This document shows positions 19,082 through 28,989 of a stretch of DNA of 64,000 nucleotides, one piece after another; within the stretch, counting starts at the first letter, position 1; every line of letters begins with the position of its first letter. The notes under the pieces are model-generated. The model saw only the letters and a program-made list of their open reading frames with translations, did no database searches and was not told the DNA's origin. The position numbers were made by a program, and so were the translations under genes. The stretch spans positions 1,426,001 to 1,490,000 of the forward strand of contig NZ_CP096115.1 of assembly GCF_024662215.1 (NCBI RefSeq), in the 5' to 3' direction. This DNA comes from Methanoplanus endosymbiosus (GTDB taxonomy: Archaea; Halobacteriota; Methanomicrobia; Methanomicrobiales; Methanomicrobiaceae).

Positions 19082-21616
19082 TTAGTCTTTTCTGAGAACC
19101 AGTGCTGCGACTGCTCCAAGACCAATCAGTGCAATCAGTGCGCCAAATCCTGGTGAAGCTGTTGGCTTCGGGGTTGGCTGCTCTGTAGGTGCAACTGTTG
19201 GTGCGGTTGTTGGACCGGTTGTTGGTGCAGTTGTTGGTGCAGTTGTTGGTGTGGTTCCCTTAAGAACATTGAATGTTGTGGTTGCGGTTGCATCTGCTTC
19301 GATTGCTTCTGCTTTAACGATGTACTCGTCAGGCTTGAAGGTTGAAGCGTCAACGTCCATTGACCACTCATTGTATGTTGTTCCCTCTACAACCTGGATG
19401 GTTGAAGATACGCCGGAGAACTCGCCGCTCTGTGTCTTCTGTGTTGGTGCGAATGATGAAGATGTTACTTCAACAATAATATCGTCGCCAACAGCGAGGT
19501 TTGTTGTTCCGGTAAGTGTGAACTGGTCACCAACGTAGTGGTCACCGATTGAGTTGATCCTGATCCATGGCTCTTCTACGAGGAAGGTCAGCTTGTAGTA
19601 TGTATCATCAATGTCTGGTGAGTTGATTGCATCAATAAGAGCTTCTGCAGCGTCTGAGCCCTGAAGCTTTCCATCTCCCCAGATATAGAACTGATTGTTT
19701 GTAACAGCGCCTACTGTATTTGCTACCTCAACAGGGTTACTGTTTGCAACGGTATCAACATCAAATACACCATTGTACATTGGATGCTGAACAACTACAA
19801 AGTACTGACCTGCAGCAAGATTCTGTGTAATTCCAGTTCCCATCTCATATTCAAAAGAACCGTCATCGTTTACGGTTTCAGTGACCATAGCTGAGGTTGG
19901 AATGTTAGTTTTATCAGCACCGTTCCAGTAGTTCTTTCCGAGTACCCAGATACCAACACCCTGAGTTGGGTTGCCTTCTGCGGTTCCACGAATGTAGAGT
20001 TTATCTCCCTTTGCTACTGTTGATGCTGAGGTTGTTGCTGTAACGAATGGTTTCTTAATTACAATTGAAACGGTATCATATTTTACAGTTGTAAGTCCTG
20101 ACTTGTCAACATTACCCGATACAACATAGATTGTATATGTACCTGCATCAAGTGGAATGTTAGAGGTATCCCATTTGTATGACCAAGTGTCGTCAGTCTT
20201 TACTGTCTCATGTGTTTCATTATTTGCAGCTCCAACTGTGTGAATTGCAGTCTGAGGTGCTAATAATGAACCACCATTTGATGGAAGGTTTGGTCCGGTA
20301 ATAAACATATAGACATCATTTGTGTCAGTGTTTGTACCTGAAAGGGTTACTTCCTCACCAAGGTAGTATGAACCGTCACCAGATGCTGTGATTGTAACAG
20401 ATCCCTTTTCCACTTTTACTTTAACAGTATCATAAAGCTGAGAGTTAAGAGTATTGTAACCTGTTACTTTCTGTGCACGAATTGTATAAACGGCATCCTT
20501 TGTATTACCATCAGTTGTAAGACCAATAGTGATCTTACCATCGCTGCCTGTTTCAGCATCGACTGACCAGAACTGAACTAAATTAGCTGGCTGAGTAGGA
20601 ACATCATTTCCAACTGTTATAGTTGTTCCTTTGTAGACTGTGTTAGTTAAGTTATCCATAACAAGATAGCTAACACTGTCCTGATTTGGAAGGAACTTTG
20701 GTGCAGTATTGGTTTCATTGTTATAGCTGTTTGTTCCGGAAATCCACACAAAGTAATGTGTCTTTGGTGCTCCTTCAACTGAAACAGTGAAATCATTGTT
20801 GCGTACAACTGTTTCCTTATCAGCTGTGATTGAAACTGTGTCCTTATCGATGAGAAGTGTTCCAATCGCGGACTTAGTAACACCAGTTACTGTTCCAAGG
20901 TTATCTTTCATGGCATTAACATTAGATGAAGCATAAACCTTGTATGTACCTGCTTTATACAGATCCTGGTCAAGAACCCAGACTGGTTCATAAGCATTGT
21001 GCTTTGTACCAACCCAGTAGAGAGTATTATCAGGTCTAACTGGACTGAGTTTAACTGAACCTGTACCATTATATAATCCAGTAAGAGTTGCACCATCAGG
21101 TGTTTCTACATAAACATCAATGCCCGCAGTTCCACCACCAAGACGCTTTGTAGTGTCAAATAAGGCATCAAGGTTACTGTTCACACGGATTGCAACTTTA
21201 GCATTTGTAATTGCTTTCTGGTTTGTGATATCCTTTAATGTATCATTGTCAAACAGTGATACTGAAAGAGATGGTTTCTCAACATAGAATGTTGCATTTG
21301 CAATTGTTGTACCTGACTGATTGTACCATGCTCCGGTTTTACCTGAAAATACATCGGGCGAAACATAGAAGTTAGCCAGATCTGAAATTGTAATCACTGC
21401 TGAAGGTGCATCAGATTTTGGATTACTTCCAGCTGCATACCATCCAAGAACAGTAGCTCCTCCGGTTGCACGAGAAATATCTAGACCTGATTCTCCAGTA
21501 TAAACTGTAGCTTCCTTAGTAATGGTTGTACCATATGCTGCTGCCATTGCAGGCGCTGCAAGAAGAAGTACAGCTACTAGAGCAATCAGTGCCATTCCTA
21601 TCTTTTTACTTGTCAA
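19082..21616 (-). CDS. S-layer (major surface) glycoprotein with PGF-type C-terminal anchor
   Basis: 844 residues. The signal peptide is MTSKKIGMALIALVAVLLLA followed by APAMAAA. The N-terminal domain (YGTTITKEATVYTGESGLD, about 40-130) resembles DUF3821 of Methanomicrobiales surface proteins. Several beta-sandwich repeats follow. The C-terminus has a Thr/Pro stalk (PTTAPTT repeats), then SPGFGALIALIGLGAVAALV and a basic end, the tripartite signal cut by an archaeosortase. The start is TTG, decided by a strong ribosome site. The long leader, strong site and terminator suggest very high expression. It is likely N-glycosylated and forms the outer lattice. Confidence 0.9.
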   Translation of the reverse strand: MTSKKIGMALIALVAVLLLAAPAMAAAYGTTITKEATVYTGESGLDISRATGGATVLGWYAAGSNPKSDAPSAVITISDLANFYVSPDVFSGKTGAWYNQSGTTIANATFYVEKPSLSVSLFDNDTLKDITNQKAITNAKVAIRVNSNLDALFDTTKRLGGGTAGIDVYVETPDGATLTGLYNGTGSVKLSPVRPDNTLYWVGTKHNAYEPVWVLDQDLYKAGTYKVYASSNVNAMKDNLGTVTGVTKSAIGTLLIDKDTVSITADKETVVRNNDFTVSVEGAPKTHYFVWISGTNSYNNETNTAPKFLPNQDSVSYLVMDNLTNTVYKGTTITVGNDVPTQPANLVQFWSVDAETGSDGKITIGLTTDGNTKDAVYTIRAQKVTGYNTLNSQLYDTVKVKVEKGSVTITASGDGSYYLGEEVTLSGTNTDTNDVYMFITGPNLPSNGGSLLAPQTAIHTVGAANNETHETVKTDDTWSYKWDTSNIPLDAGTYTIYVVSGNVDKSGLTTVKYDTVSIVIKKPFVTATTSASTVAKGDKLYIRGTAEGNPTQGVGIWVLGKNYWNGADKTNIPTSAMVTETVNDDGSFEYEMGTGITQNLAAGQYFVVVQHPMYNGVFDVDTVANSNPVEVANTVGAVTNNQFYIWGDGKLQGSDAAEALIDAINSPDIDDTYYKLTFLVEEPWIRINSIGDHYVGDQFTLTGTTNLAVGDDIIVEVTSSSFAPTQKTQSGEFSGVSSTIQVVEGTTYNEWSMDVDASTFKPDEYIVKAEAIEADATATTTFNVLKGTTPTTAPTTAPTTGPTTAPTVAPTEQPTPKPTASPGFGALIALIGLGAVAALVLRKD

Positions 21617-21620
21617 TTTA

Positions 21621-21630
21621 AACCTCCTTT
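21621..21630 (-). promoter_or_regulatory. strong ribosome binding site fixing a TTG start
   Basis: AAAGGAGGTT on the minus strand, five bases before the TTG at 21616. The next Met codon would remove the positive charges of the signal peptide, so TTG is the right start. Confidence 0.8.
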
Positions 21631-21797
21631 AACATACTTGTAAGGATCAGGCCGTCAACCCAGTCCGGCAATTATAACGAAACAGGCCAATTGGCACTTT
21701 GTGGCACCATTATGACCAGTTCGACTTTTGCCGAATGAGGATTCACCTTGCCCCATACTCCGAACGACGGAATATACACCAATATTTGTGGAACACT

Positions 21798-21807
21798 AAT
21801 TATATCC
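21798..21807 (-). promoter_or_regulatory. possible TATA box of the S-layer gene
   Basis: GGATATAATT on the minus strand, preceded by purines (BRE-like). It would give a leader of about 155-160 bases. Another TATA-like site occurs further upstream, so the choice is uncertain. Confidence 0.4.
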
Positions 21808-22334
21808 TTTGTGGTCGGATTGACGGACTGAAGGTTATAAAGAAAGAAGAAAAGAGAATCATAACGACAGCCATTTAATGTTATGCCCACTCTATAAGAA
21901 AATATAGCCGCCAGGAGAGATTATCCGGCAGTAAAATCTGAAAGAAAAAAATTCCTGCCGGAAATTGCAGGAACAGCTAAAATCATTTTAATTTCAACCG
22001 GATAAACAATCAGGATGTTATTAACAGGATTTTTCGCATGCGCTTTTTTCGTCATTTACAACAATTTCCAGATAGTGTGAGCAGGACAGACAAAATTAAG
22101 GCAATATTAATTGCAGTTTTCCGGAAAAAACGCGATTATCCAGTGAAGTAACAAAAATAAACTCTCCACTTACCCCGACCCTCCCCTACTGAGAACCTGT
22201 GCGCAGTTACACCCGATATTTACGCAATTACCATAATTCCGGATCAAATGTTCCAATTTTCAGACAAATTCTCCGGCCCGATTCGTCAGATTAATAAATC
22301 ACCAGTACCAATATGTAAATGCACAATCTACTAA

Positions 22335-22407
22335 AGTCCGGTAGTGTAGCGGTCAATCATGTGAGACTCTGGATCTTGCGACAGCAGTTCGAATCTGCTC
22401 CGGACTA
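22335..22407 (+). tRNA. tRNA-Gln (anticodon CTG)
   Basis: Acceptor AGTCCGG/CCGGACT, anticodon loop CTCTGGA on the stem TGAGA/TCTTG, and T arm AGCAGTTCGAATCTGCT. The A1 start is usual for archaeal tRNA-Gln. CCA is not encoded. Confidence 0.92.
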
Positions 22408-22564
22408 TAACATTTTTTAGGTATTTAAATTACAATTCACCTCAATATTCTTAAAATATGATTTTGTGACAGATTTTATGATCATTAGCAGGTATTCTGC
22501 CAGCTCCCCACAATACTTACATCAAACAAAAAACTATAATCCCAAACCTGCAATATAATGCATT

Positions 22565-23236
22565 ATGCAGGCAGAAGAACAACACTCAAGGGCAACATTA
22601 ACCATTCATCCGGACATCAAGGATCGTGTTTGTTCACTTAAACCTGGATTCCCGGAGACACATAACTATAGCGAGGCATGTGGGGCCAAATTCATGTTTA
22701 ATTGTCATTTGGCCAATATAGTTTGGGCATTTTAAAAATGCACGGCCCAGTTATGTTTTGTAATTACTACCTAACGAGCGAAGCAACACCCATCAATAAA
22801 ATACACTCCATTTCTAATTTAAAATGAGATACGGCCATTTTGAAAATGGCTCGTTAGGAATTTTCGGGAATCTAGGCTTAAAAGAGGAAATGATACATAT
22901 AACGATATTTTAAAGACAATACCTGACACCGTAGAAATCGGTGAGGAAGGAGATTGCCACGGCATCATATTTCTCCATTCAGTTCTAGTAAAAGGTGACC
23001 TGAAAAAGTTAAAAAAACCCATCACTCTGCGTATGCACATAGAAGATAACGGCACAATAAACCTTGCAAATACTGAATTTAAACTTCTGGTTTCATGTGA
23101 TAACTTAAACGAAGCTATTAAAGAGGCACAATATGAATATTCAGATTTATTTGACATCTATAATAATTCAGAAACCAAAATGAGTAAGGATGCAGAAGAA
23201 TTTGGTAAAAAACTGAAAGATTCTGTCTGGATGTAA
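22565..23236 (+). pseudogene. broken gene, antitoxin-like start and unknown C-terminal part
   Basis: The first part from ATG 22565 reads MQAEEQHSRATLTIHPDIKD and then continues to a stop near 22735. A second open stretch in another frame (22859-23236) reads LKRGNDTYNDILKTIPDTVE and runs through GDCHGIIFLHSV to KKLKDSVWM. The peptides look like two parts of one small protein of about 150 residues. Its start resembles VapB-type antitoxins (...LKRGNDTYNDIL...). They are separated by non-coding, hairpin-rich sequence including a small element with inverted ends at 22770-22858. Only an 67-codon frame from ATG 23033 is intact. Confidence 0.55.
22770..22858. repeat. 89-bp MITE-like sequence with 10-bp inverted ends
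   Basis: CCTAACGAGC at 22770-22779 and its complement GCTCGTTAGG at 22849-22858. Just inside the right end is the hairpin GCCATTTTGAAAATGGC. Upstream, 22684-22714 has GGCCAAA/TTTGGCC arms. It sits between the two parts of the broken gene, so it or a larger insertion probably broke it. Confidence 0.45.
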
Positions 23237-23293
23237 ATATGTGTTCTGAATATCAATTATTTCAAAATCCAGTAAAACTTTACATCAACTACC

Positions 23294-23998
23294 CTACGCC
23301 AGCAGTGCCGCTATAATTCCGGTAAGGAAAACGCCGTCAAAAGTTCCGGCACCACCAATGCTTGCAACCGGAGCACCAATATCGCCAAGCCTCCTCAGGT
23401 TTAAGAGATCAGCGCCGGCAAGAGTGCCCATAGTGCCACTAATATATGCAATGACAGGTGCGGCAAGGGGATCGCCCCATCCAAAGATGATACCACATAT
23501 CAGAGCACATAACGGCGGTATGAAAAACGGAGTCACAATACCAATACCCTGAACCGGCCCTGCAAACCTGTTTGTGACAAATGCTACAATTAAAACAGCA
23601 ACAAGAATTGAAATATATAATCCGGAATCATAACCCAGACTCATCGTCCGGAAGAGCAGCACAATGCTGATTAATACAGGAATTACAGCACCGCCGAAAT
23701 TTACAGCAATCACAGTTTCGGTTGAGAAATCCGAGACCCGATAATACCTGTTCATTAAAAGACCATGGGGAACTTTACAGGCCGCAGGATTTGACTTTAT
23801 TTTTGCAACCGGAATATTGATAAAACTCCCGATAATCGAACCAAAAAGGATCAGAACAACCCCGGCAGGACCAAAACCAAGCCTTGCAAGAGCACTACCT
23901 ATAATACCAAGAAAAATCAGCGGCAGCAGGAAAATTAGTGCAATTATCAGAAATATAAGAATTATTATCGAAAAAGGATTGAAAAAATATCTGTGCAT
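23294..23998 (-). CDS. DUF1614 family membrane protein
   Basis: 234 residues, almost all membrane helices (about seven). The conserved signatures include NIPVAKIKS, NFGGAVIPVLIS and GTMGTLAGADLLNLRRLGDIG. The DUF1614 family is frequent in methanogens; its function is unknown. The N-terminus begins with a basic HRYFF and a long hydrophobic helix. It stands alone, with its neighbours separated by more than 50 bases on both sides. Confidence 0.8.
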   Translation of the reverse strand: MHRYFFNPFSIIILIFLIIALIFLLPLIFLGIIGSALARLGFGPAGVVLILFGSIIGSFINIPVAKIKSNPAACKVPHGLLMNRYYRVSDFSTETVIAVNFGGAVIPVLISIVLLFRTMSLGYDSGLYISILVAVLIVAFVTNRFAGPVQGIGIVTPFFIPPLCALICGIIFGWGDPLAAPVIAYISGTMGTLAGADLLNLRRLGDIGAPVASIGGAGTFDGVFLTGIIAALLA

Positions 23999-24137
23999 AA
24001 CTGATGAGAAAATAGGTTTTTGATATATTTAAAATTCATGAAGAGTAACTACCAGAGACATTGCCGGCAATAAAGTCCTCCATGTTCAGCCATATCTGCC
24101 TGCTGGACACAGAATAATGGATTGATGTCTGAAAAGA

Positions 24138-24526
24138 TCAATAATTTATTATTTCGAGATCAGGGACTTTTGAGAATTGATTATCACGGGTAATCAAAAC
24201 CCGATCATGACAGAGTACCATTGCAGCAATTACCTCATCAAAATCACCGATAGGAATACCCTTCAATTTCAAATCTGCTGAAAAATGTCCAAAAGTCTCG
24301 CAAACGTCCTGACTGAAAGGTAGAATGTCAAATAATGACAAAACCACTCTGACTTTTTCCAGATTCAAATTAGACATCTCAGACAAATTTGCCCCTTTAT
24401 GGAGTTCAAGAGTTGTAATTACAGTAGCCAGAGTAATTCCCTTAGATTCATATAATCTGTACAAATCTATTGCTCCGGATTTATTTCTCATAAGATCTAT
24501 TAAAACAGGTATCGGCAACAGGCATC
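24138..24526 (-). pseudogene. vapC: VapC-type PIN toxin gene with a frameshift near its start
   Basis: The expected start is the ATG at 24526, overlapping the vapB stop (TGATG). It reads MPVADTCF, the usual PIN start with the first catalytic Asp, and then goes out of frame at a short T run (24503-24506 on the plus strand). The other frame continues as LIDLMRNKSGAI through TTLELHKG, PIGDFDEVIAAM and LITRDNQFSKVP, which hold the other acidic residues. Joining them needs +2 or -1 bases. The intact part alone (from ATG 24518) lacks the first Asp. Either the toxin is dead, the run allows slippage, or there is a sequencing error. Confidence 0.75.
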
Positions 24527-24752
24527 AGAATTTAACCTCTCTCATTTTCTCACGTCGCATCTCCTTTGATACCTTTTCAATGCTGTCAGCAAGATCATTA
24601 CAGTTACCTATTTCATTCAGAACATCTGATAATTTCCTTTTACCAGAGTAATTTCTTATTATAACATCCGAAAAACTTTCCATATCCGTTTTTTTAAGGC
24701 CCTTCAGAAGATTATATGCCTCATCAGATATGGGTATCGTCCTTGTTGTCAT
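24525..24752 (-). CDS. vapB: VapB-type antitoxin
   Basis: 75 residues: [20 protein letters not shown] is the DNA-binding N-terminal half of the archaeal VapB family (DUF217-like), and the C-terminal helix with [19 protein letters not shown] would cover the toxin. Its stop overlaps the proposed vapC start. Antitoxins of this kind neutralise the toxin and repress their own promoter. Confidence 0.85.
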   Translation of the reverse strand: MTTRTIPISDEAYNLLKGLKKTDMESFSDVIIRNYSGKRKLSDVLNEIGNCNDLADSIEKVSKEMRREKMREVKF

Positions 24753-24823
24753 AAACTTTGATAGGTACTACAAATAAATAAATTATTAGGTTTGGGGAAT
24801 ATAAATTCTGAAAAGAATAATAA

Positions 24824-25438
24824 TCAGGCAATTATCTCCCCTTTCCGGCAGATAATACAGGCATGGTCATGATGATAAGGCTCAAGCCAGAGAGTGTCCT
24901 CAACAACAAGGCCACCAGCTTCCAGCTCAAGGATTGATGCCTCAAAGACCTCTTTAGCAGATCTGGTGACATCAACACTTCTCGTCTTCAGCATAAGGAT
25001 CAGAATGCCGCCGTCCTTTAATAAAGGCAGATTTTTTATTGCAATCCCTGTCTGATCCGGCTGGGCAACATCCTGATAGAGCATATCAGCCGGTTCGGTG
25101 ATCATAGCATACTCAGAAGGCCGGCCCGCATCCCCCATAATCGGGACAATATTCTTTCTCCGCTCCGAAACAGCCATCAGATCCTGCATGGGACGTGGGG
25201 CAAATTCCACAGCATATACCGTATCCACATAATCAGCAACGTGAGACACCGTCGTTCCGTTAGCAGCACCAAGATAAAGGACAATAAACTCAGGAGGGAG
25301 ATCAATATCCTTTCTCTTCATCACAAGTGCAGCAAATTTACTCCGGTAAGGGTTCCACACCCTGTAACCGTCCATCATCCTCTCCCCGTAAACCCCGCCT
25401 TTGCCTTCAGAGAGAAGCACATTATTAATCCGGATCAT
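24824..25438 (-). CDS. flpA: fibrillarin, rRNA/tRNA 2'-O-methyltransferase
   Basis: 204 residues, a little short for archaeal fibrillarin (about 225). It has the SAM-binding motif VLYLGAANGTTVSHVAD, the acidic VYAVEFAPRP, and the catalytic region around DMLYQDVAQPDQ and LILMLKTRSVDV. It is the methyltransferase of C/D box RNA-protein particles and works with Nop5 (next gene, four-base overlap ATGA) and L7Ae. The start follows a short N-terminal segment typical of the family. Confidence 0.95.
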   Translation of the reverse strand: MIRINNVLLSEGKGGVYGERMMDGYRVWNPYRSKFAALVMKRKDIDLPPEFIVLYLGAANGTTVSHVADYVDTVYAVEFAPRPMQDLMAVSERRKNIVPIMGDAGRPSEYAMITEPADMLYQDVAQPDQTGIAIKNLPLLKDGGILILMLKTRSVDVTRSAKEVFEASILELEAGGLVVEDTLWLEPYHHDHACIICRKGEIIA

Positions 25439-26343
25439 TCAGCATCACCACTGTTATTTTTATTACCTGCTTCTTTTTTTTCGTATTCAGCCCCGTACAG
25501 AGTCCGGTCTATCCTCTCCTGTGCCTCACATATAAACTCTTCATTAAAAGAACCGGTATAATAATCTATTTTTGCAGCAATAGCCAGTTTTCCGGCCAGC
25601 ACCCTGGCAACCTTCCCGCGAACAGGTTTTGGGGCATTATGGACACGCCTGTGCTGAAAGATAATCCCGTGCTTGGGCGGCGGAGTTTTAGCCCGCATAT
25701 GTGTAAACAGTGCACTTTCAGCACCAATCACCTGAATTGAAGAGGAAGGCAGCCCTGACAGCTCCTTAAGGCTGCCTGCCCGTGAGATAAGTCTTGCAGC
25801 AACCAGTCCGCCGACAAGTTCACTACAGTTTGGTGCAAGTTTACCGGCCATAGCAGATATAGCCTTCATAAGCCTTGTACGCTCATCTGCAAGTTTTTCA
25901 ATATGCCCGGCAAGATAACCAAGGCCCGTGCCCCTCTCCCTCTTCATCTGGCCAAGCATCTTCTTTGCCGGAATATTCTTATATTTCCTTGAAAAACCGG
26001 GCTTCCTGACCAGGTACCACTCAGTTGCCCTCTCAGTCATCAGATTAATAACATTGTCCATCTCATCAAGCATCCTCACCATCTGGACAAGCTCAAGGTC
26101 CTCCTGACTGTAATGCTCCTTTATCTTCTCTTCTGCATGGGCAAAACAGACCTTTCTGAGGGCAGAGAGATATTCACGCCGATCACTGAACATTCCTGCA
26201 TCAATAGCAACTCCGGGGTCCACCGGCACAACATGCCCGGAAGAGGACAATTCCTTAATACGGGCGATAAATTCCTGAATATCACCTTCAAAGGGCTTAA
26301 AAACCCCGTCTTCATCCATATCTCCAAACCAGAAACTCTGCAT
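25435..26343 (-). CDS. nop5: Nop5 (Nop56/58 family), C/D box RNP core protein
   Basis: 302 residues. N-terminal domain, then a coiled-coil (about 80-150), then the Nop domain with GLVAARLISRAGSLKELS, PSSSIQVIGAESALF and PPKHGIIFQH. It bridges the guide RNA, L7Ae and fibrillarin. The C-terminal tail is short and ends in Lys, Glu and Asn-rich sequence. It is co-transcribed with the fibrillarin gene, an order kept in most Euryarchaeota. Confidence 0.95.
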   Translation of the reverse strand: MQSFWFGDMDEDGVFKPFEGDIQEFIARIKELSSSGHVVPVDPGVAIDAGMFSDRREYLSALRKVCFAHAEEKIKEHYSQEDLELVQMVRMLDEMDNVINLMTERATEWYLVRKPGFSRKYKNIPAKKMLGQMKRERGTGLGYLAGHIEKLADERTRLMKAISAMAGKLAPNCSELVGGLVAARLISRAGSLKELSGLPSSSIQVIGAESALFTHMRAKTPPPKHGIIFQHRRVHNAPKPVRGKVARVLAGKLAIAAKIDYYTGSFNEEFICEAQERIDRTLYGAEYEKKEAGNKNNSGDAE

Positions 26344-26618
26344 ACTGCAATATCATCAGTCAGGATTTTATAAAAAATGGCGTAAATATGCGCAGGTCAC
26401 AACTCTGCGGCAATCAGAATATATAGACATAATCCACATTAATTAAAGAAAAAATAAGACCGGCATTGCAACAGAAAAAGGAAGATAATGAGATCAATTC
26501 CCAATATAATTCCGGAAAACAACAAATAACCAACATTCAGAGAATTTTTGGTGCGCCATAAAATATCAGGAAATACTGACATACCAATATTACCACAATT
26601 AACGGACAGAATAACAAA

Positions 26619-27536
26619 ATGATCATCGAAGCAGCATTATTTATCACCGGACTGATTTTCCTAGTAAAAGGAGCAGACTACTTTGTAGAAGGAGGAGGAG
26701 GACTTGCATCAAGATATGGGGTATCCCCTTCAACAATAGGACTTACAGTTATCGCATTCGGGACTTCGCTGCCGGAATTTGTGGTTAGCATAAATGCAAT
26801 ACTTAGTGAAAATCAGGGCATTGCACTTGGCAATGTTGTAGGAAGTAATATCGCAAATATAGGGTTTATTCTTGCCTTCTGTGCAGCCATTAAACCCGGA
26901 ATATTCCTGCTCAAGAAAAAGAAGGGACAGATTCTTTCAAATGAAGCCGGAATGATGATTGCGGCAACACTGCTCTTCCTCGCATTTGCTGCAACAGGTG
27001 CACTCACCTTCACCGCCGGAATTGCATTCCTGATATTATTTATAATTATAATGATATTCCTGTGGAAAAGCACCCCCGGAGAGGATGAGAAGATAGAATC
27101 TCATGGCATAATGGATTTTGTTTACCTTATCGGCGGGGTACTGGGAGTAATTATAGGATCACAGCTGGTGGTAAACAGCTCAACAGCCATAGCAGAAACA
27201 TTTGGAGTGCCGTCATATATTATAGGAATTTCAATGGTGGCAGTAGGGACGTCACTGCCGGAATTTGCCACATCCGTAGTTGCGATATGGAAAAATCAGG
27301 GTGGCATATCAATCGGAAACATACTCGGCAGCAACATATTCAATCTGCTCTTTGTAATGGGAATAGGCGTGTTAATCCGTCCGATAGAGATCCCATCAAT
27401 GACCGACATCCTGATAATGACAGGATTTTCATTTGCAGCCCTTCTGCTCTTTGTAAGATCAAAGGGATTTATCAGGGCACTTGGAATACTGCTGCTAATG
27501 TCCTACGCCGGATATATCTGCATGCTCTTTCTCTGA
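26619..27536 (+). CDS. CaCA-family cation antiporter (Na+/Ca2+ type)
   Basis: 305 residues with about ten membrane helices in two inverted halves. Each half holds the alpha-repeat signature: TVIAFGTSLPEFVVS with GNVVGSNIAN, and MVAVGTSLPEFATSVVA with GNILGSNIFN. The two Glu residues in the SLPE motifs bind the ions. Length agrees with YrbG-type members and MJ0091-like archaeal exchangers. It is a single gene with its own upstream region. Confidence 0.92.
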   Translation: MIIEAALFITGLIFLVKGADYFVEGGGGLASRYGVSPSTIGLTVIAFGTSLPEFVVSINAILSENQGIALGNVVGSNIANIGFILAFCAAIKPGIFLLKKKKGQILSNEAGMMIAATLLFLAFAATGALTFTAGIAFLILFIIIMIFLWKSTPGEDEKIESHGIMDFVYLIGGVLGVIIGSQLVVNSSTAIAETFGVPSYIIGISMVAVGTSLPEFATSVVAIWKNQGGISIGNILGSNIFNLLFVMGIGVLIRPIEIPSMTDILIMTGFSFAALLLFVRSKGFIRALGILLLMSYAGYICMLFL

Positions 27537-27630
27537 GTATCCGGACTGCAATTTTTTTTCACTATTTTTCACCAGTAACACAAGTTACTCTATGTAATCT
27601 TACTCTGGCAGATAATATCCCTGCAATTAT

Positions 27631-28839
27631 TCACATCAGCTCAAGGGACCACAAAATAACGGGGAGCATAATTGCACCCATGCACGATACCCTCCTGACA
27701 TTAATTACTGAGGGCACAACACCGACAGCCGTCGCAAGTGCCAGGATGAAAAGACCATAAGGCCCGGTCAGTATGAAACTGAGAATAACACAGAAGATTA
27801 TGACTGCTATACTGACATTCCGGACATTGAACCCCTTAAAAATACCCATACGTCCGGCAAGGAAGAATGTGACCAGGTAAGCAATGATGGCGGCAAGTGC
27901 ACCAAATGCAACAAGGAGCAGCACAGGCGGGAGATCAATCAGGGAAATTGCAACCATAATGCCGTTTCTGGTCCTTGAAAGGGCATAGAGTGCCGCAAGG
28001 CCTAAGAAAGCATTGGCAGTATTTGCAGCACCGGTGGCCACAATAAAACCGCCGCCATCCCTGTCATAATTGAGAAAGGATGCCAGAACAGCATTGGCAG
28101 AGGCGTTTGACAATCCCGGAAGCCAGCCGACAACAGCACCGGCAACAGTGCCGGCAAGGCTGCATGTAAGTACTGAATTATCCCGGCTCCATCCTGAATT
28201 GTTAACCTGTTCAGGCATCACACCTCCGGATGATAAGAGCAGAACAGAAATTCCAAAAAGCCCGGTAAGAAGCGGCATAAGTATCCCGGACTGCCCGGCA
28301 ATGCCGGTTGCAAGATATGGATAATTAAATGTAAACATACCCAGTATTCCGGATGTCAGAAAAACGGCAGTGAACCACTCAGGAGATTCAGATGAGAGCG
28401 CCAGAATACCTGCAACAGCAATCAGTAAAATTCCAATCCACCAGTCGATATAATCCTGAAATACCGGAAGGACTGTACAGAAGATAACAATAAGCGGCAT
28501 TGAAAATATAACTGCATACAGGCCGCCGACAGCAGAGAGGCGTACAGCCTCACTCCCCCTTCCTTCCAGTATGAATTTGTGCGCCGGAAGAACAGTTATT
28601 GCTGTGTCTGCGTCAGGGATACCAAAGACTGTAGATGGGATAATGTCCAGAAATGTATGGGTAATCAGTGCAGAGAAGAGAGATACCGCCATTGCTTCCG
28701 GCCCTAAGATGAGAAGAACTGCCGCCTGAAAGGAGAGAAGAAATCCTGCCATCGTATTCGCATGTATTCCGGGAATAAGGCCGCTGATGATTCCCATAAT
28801 AAGGCCCAGAGCAAGACCTGCGAATAATTCAGGCAACAA
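27631..28839 (-). CDS. TctA/DUF112-like multi-pass membrane protein
   Basis: 402 residues with about ten membrane helices and repeated Gly/Pro-rich loops: GLALGLIMGIISGLIPGIHANT at the N-terminus and AVVGWLPGLSNASANAVLAS in the middle. This is the COG1784 group of archaeal proteins related to tripartite tricarboxylate transporter subunits. There is no binding protein or small subunit beside it, so its substrate and mechanism are unknown. Confidence 0.82.
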   Translation of the reverse strand: MLPELFAGLALGLIMGIISGLIPGIHANTMAGFLLSFQAAVLLILGPEAMAVSLFSALITHTFLDIIPSTVFGIPDADTAITVLPAHKFILEGRGSEAVRLSAVGGLYAVIFSMPLIVIFCTVLPVFQDYIDWWIGILLIAVAGILALSSESPEWFTAVFLTSGILGMFTFNYPYLATGIAGQSGILMPLLTGLFGISVLLLSSGGVMPEQVNNSGWSRDNSVLTCSLAGTVAGAVVGWLPGLSNASANAVLASFLNYDRDGGGFIVATGAANTANAFLGLAALYALSRTRNGIMVAISLIDLPPVLLLVAFGALAAIIAYLVTFFLAGRMGIFKGFNVRNVSIAVIIFCVILSFILTGPYGLFILALATAVGVVPSVINVRRVSCMGAIMLPVILWSLELM

Positions 28840-28989
28840 CTGTCAGTCACATCCGGATAACCTGATATTCTGCTGACAGTGCAATAATAATTATGATCTT
28901 ATCCCAAAAGTCAGCCACAATAAAAACTGCATAAGATATTCTAATATTGAGATAGTTTTTATCTGTATCAATCATATATTCATGATACA

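Larger units (their letters stand above)
21617..22334. other. 718-bp region upstream of the S-layer gene
   Basis: Contains the long S-layer leader and promoter, then about 450 bases with no gene I can support up to tRNA-Gln. A 72-codon minus frame at 21672-21890 lies in the leader and has no recognisable features. Confidence 0.5.

Noticed and set aside
21672-21890. 72-codon frame in the S-layer leader
   Set aside because: No ribosome site or conserved features, and it falls within the promoter and leader.
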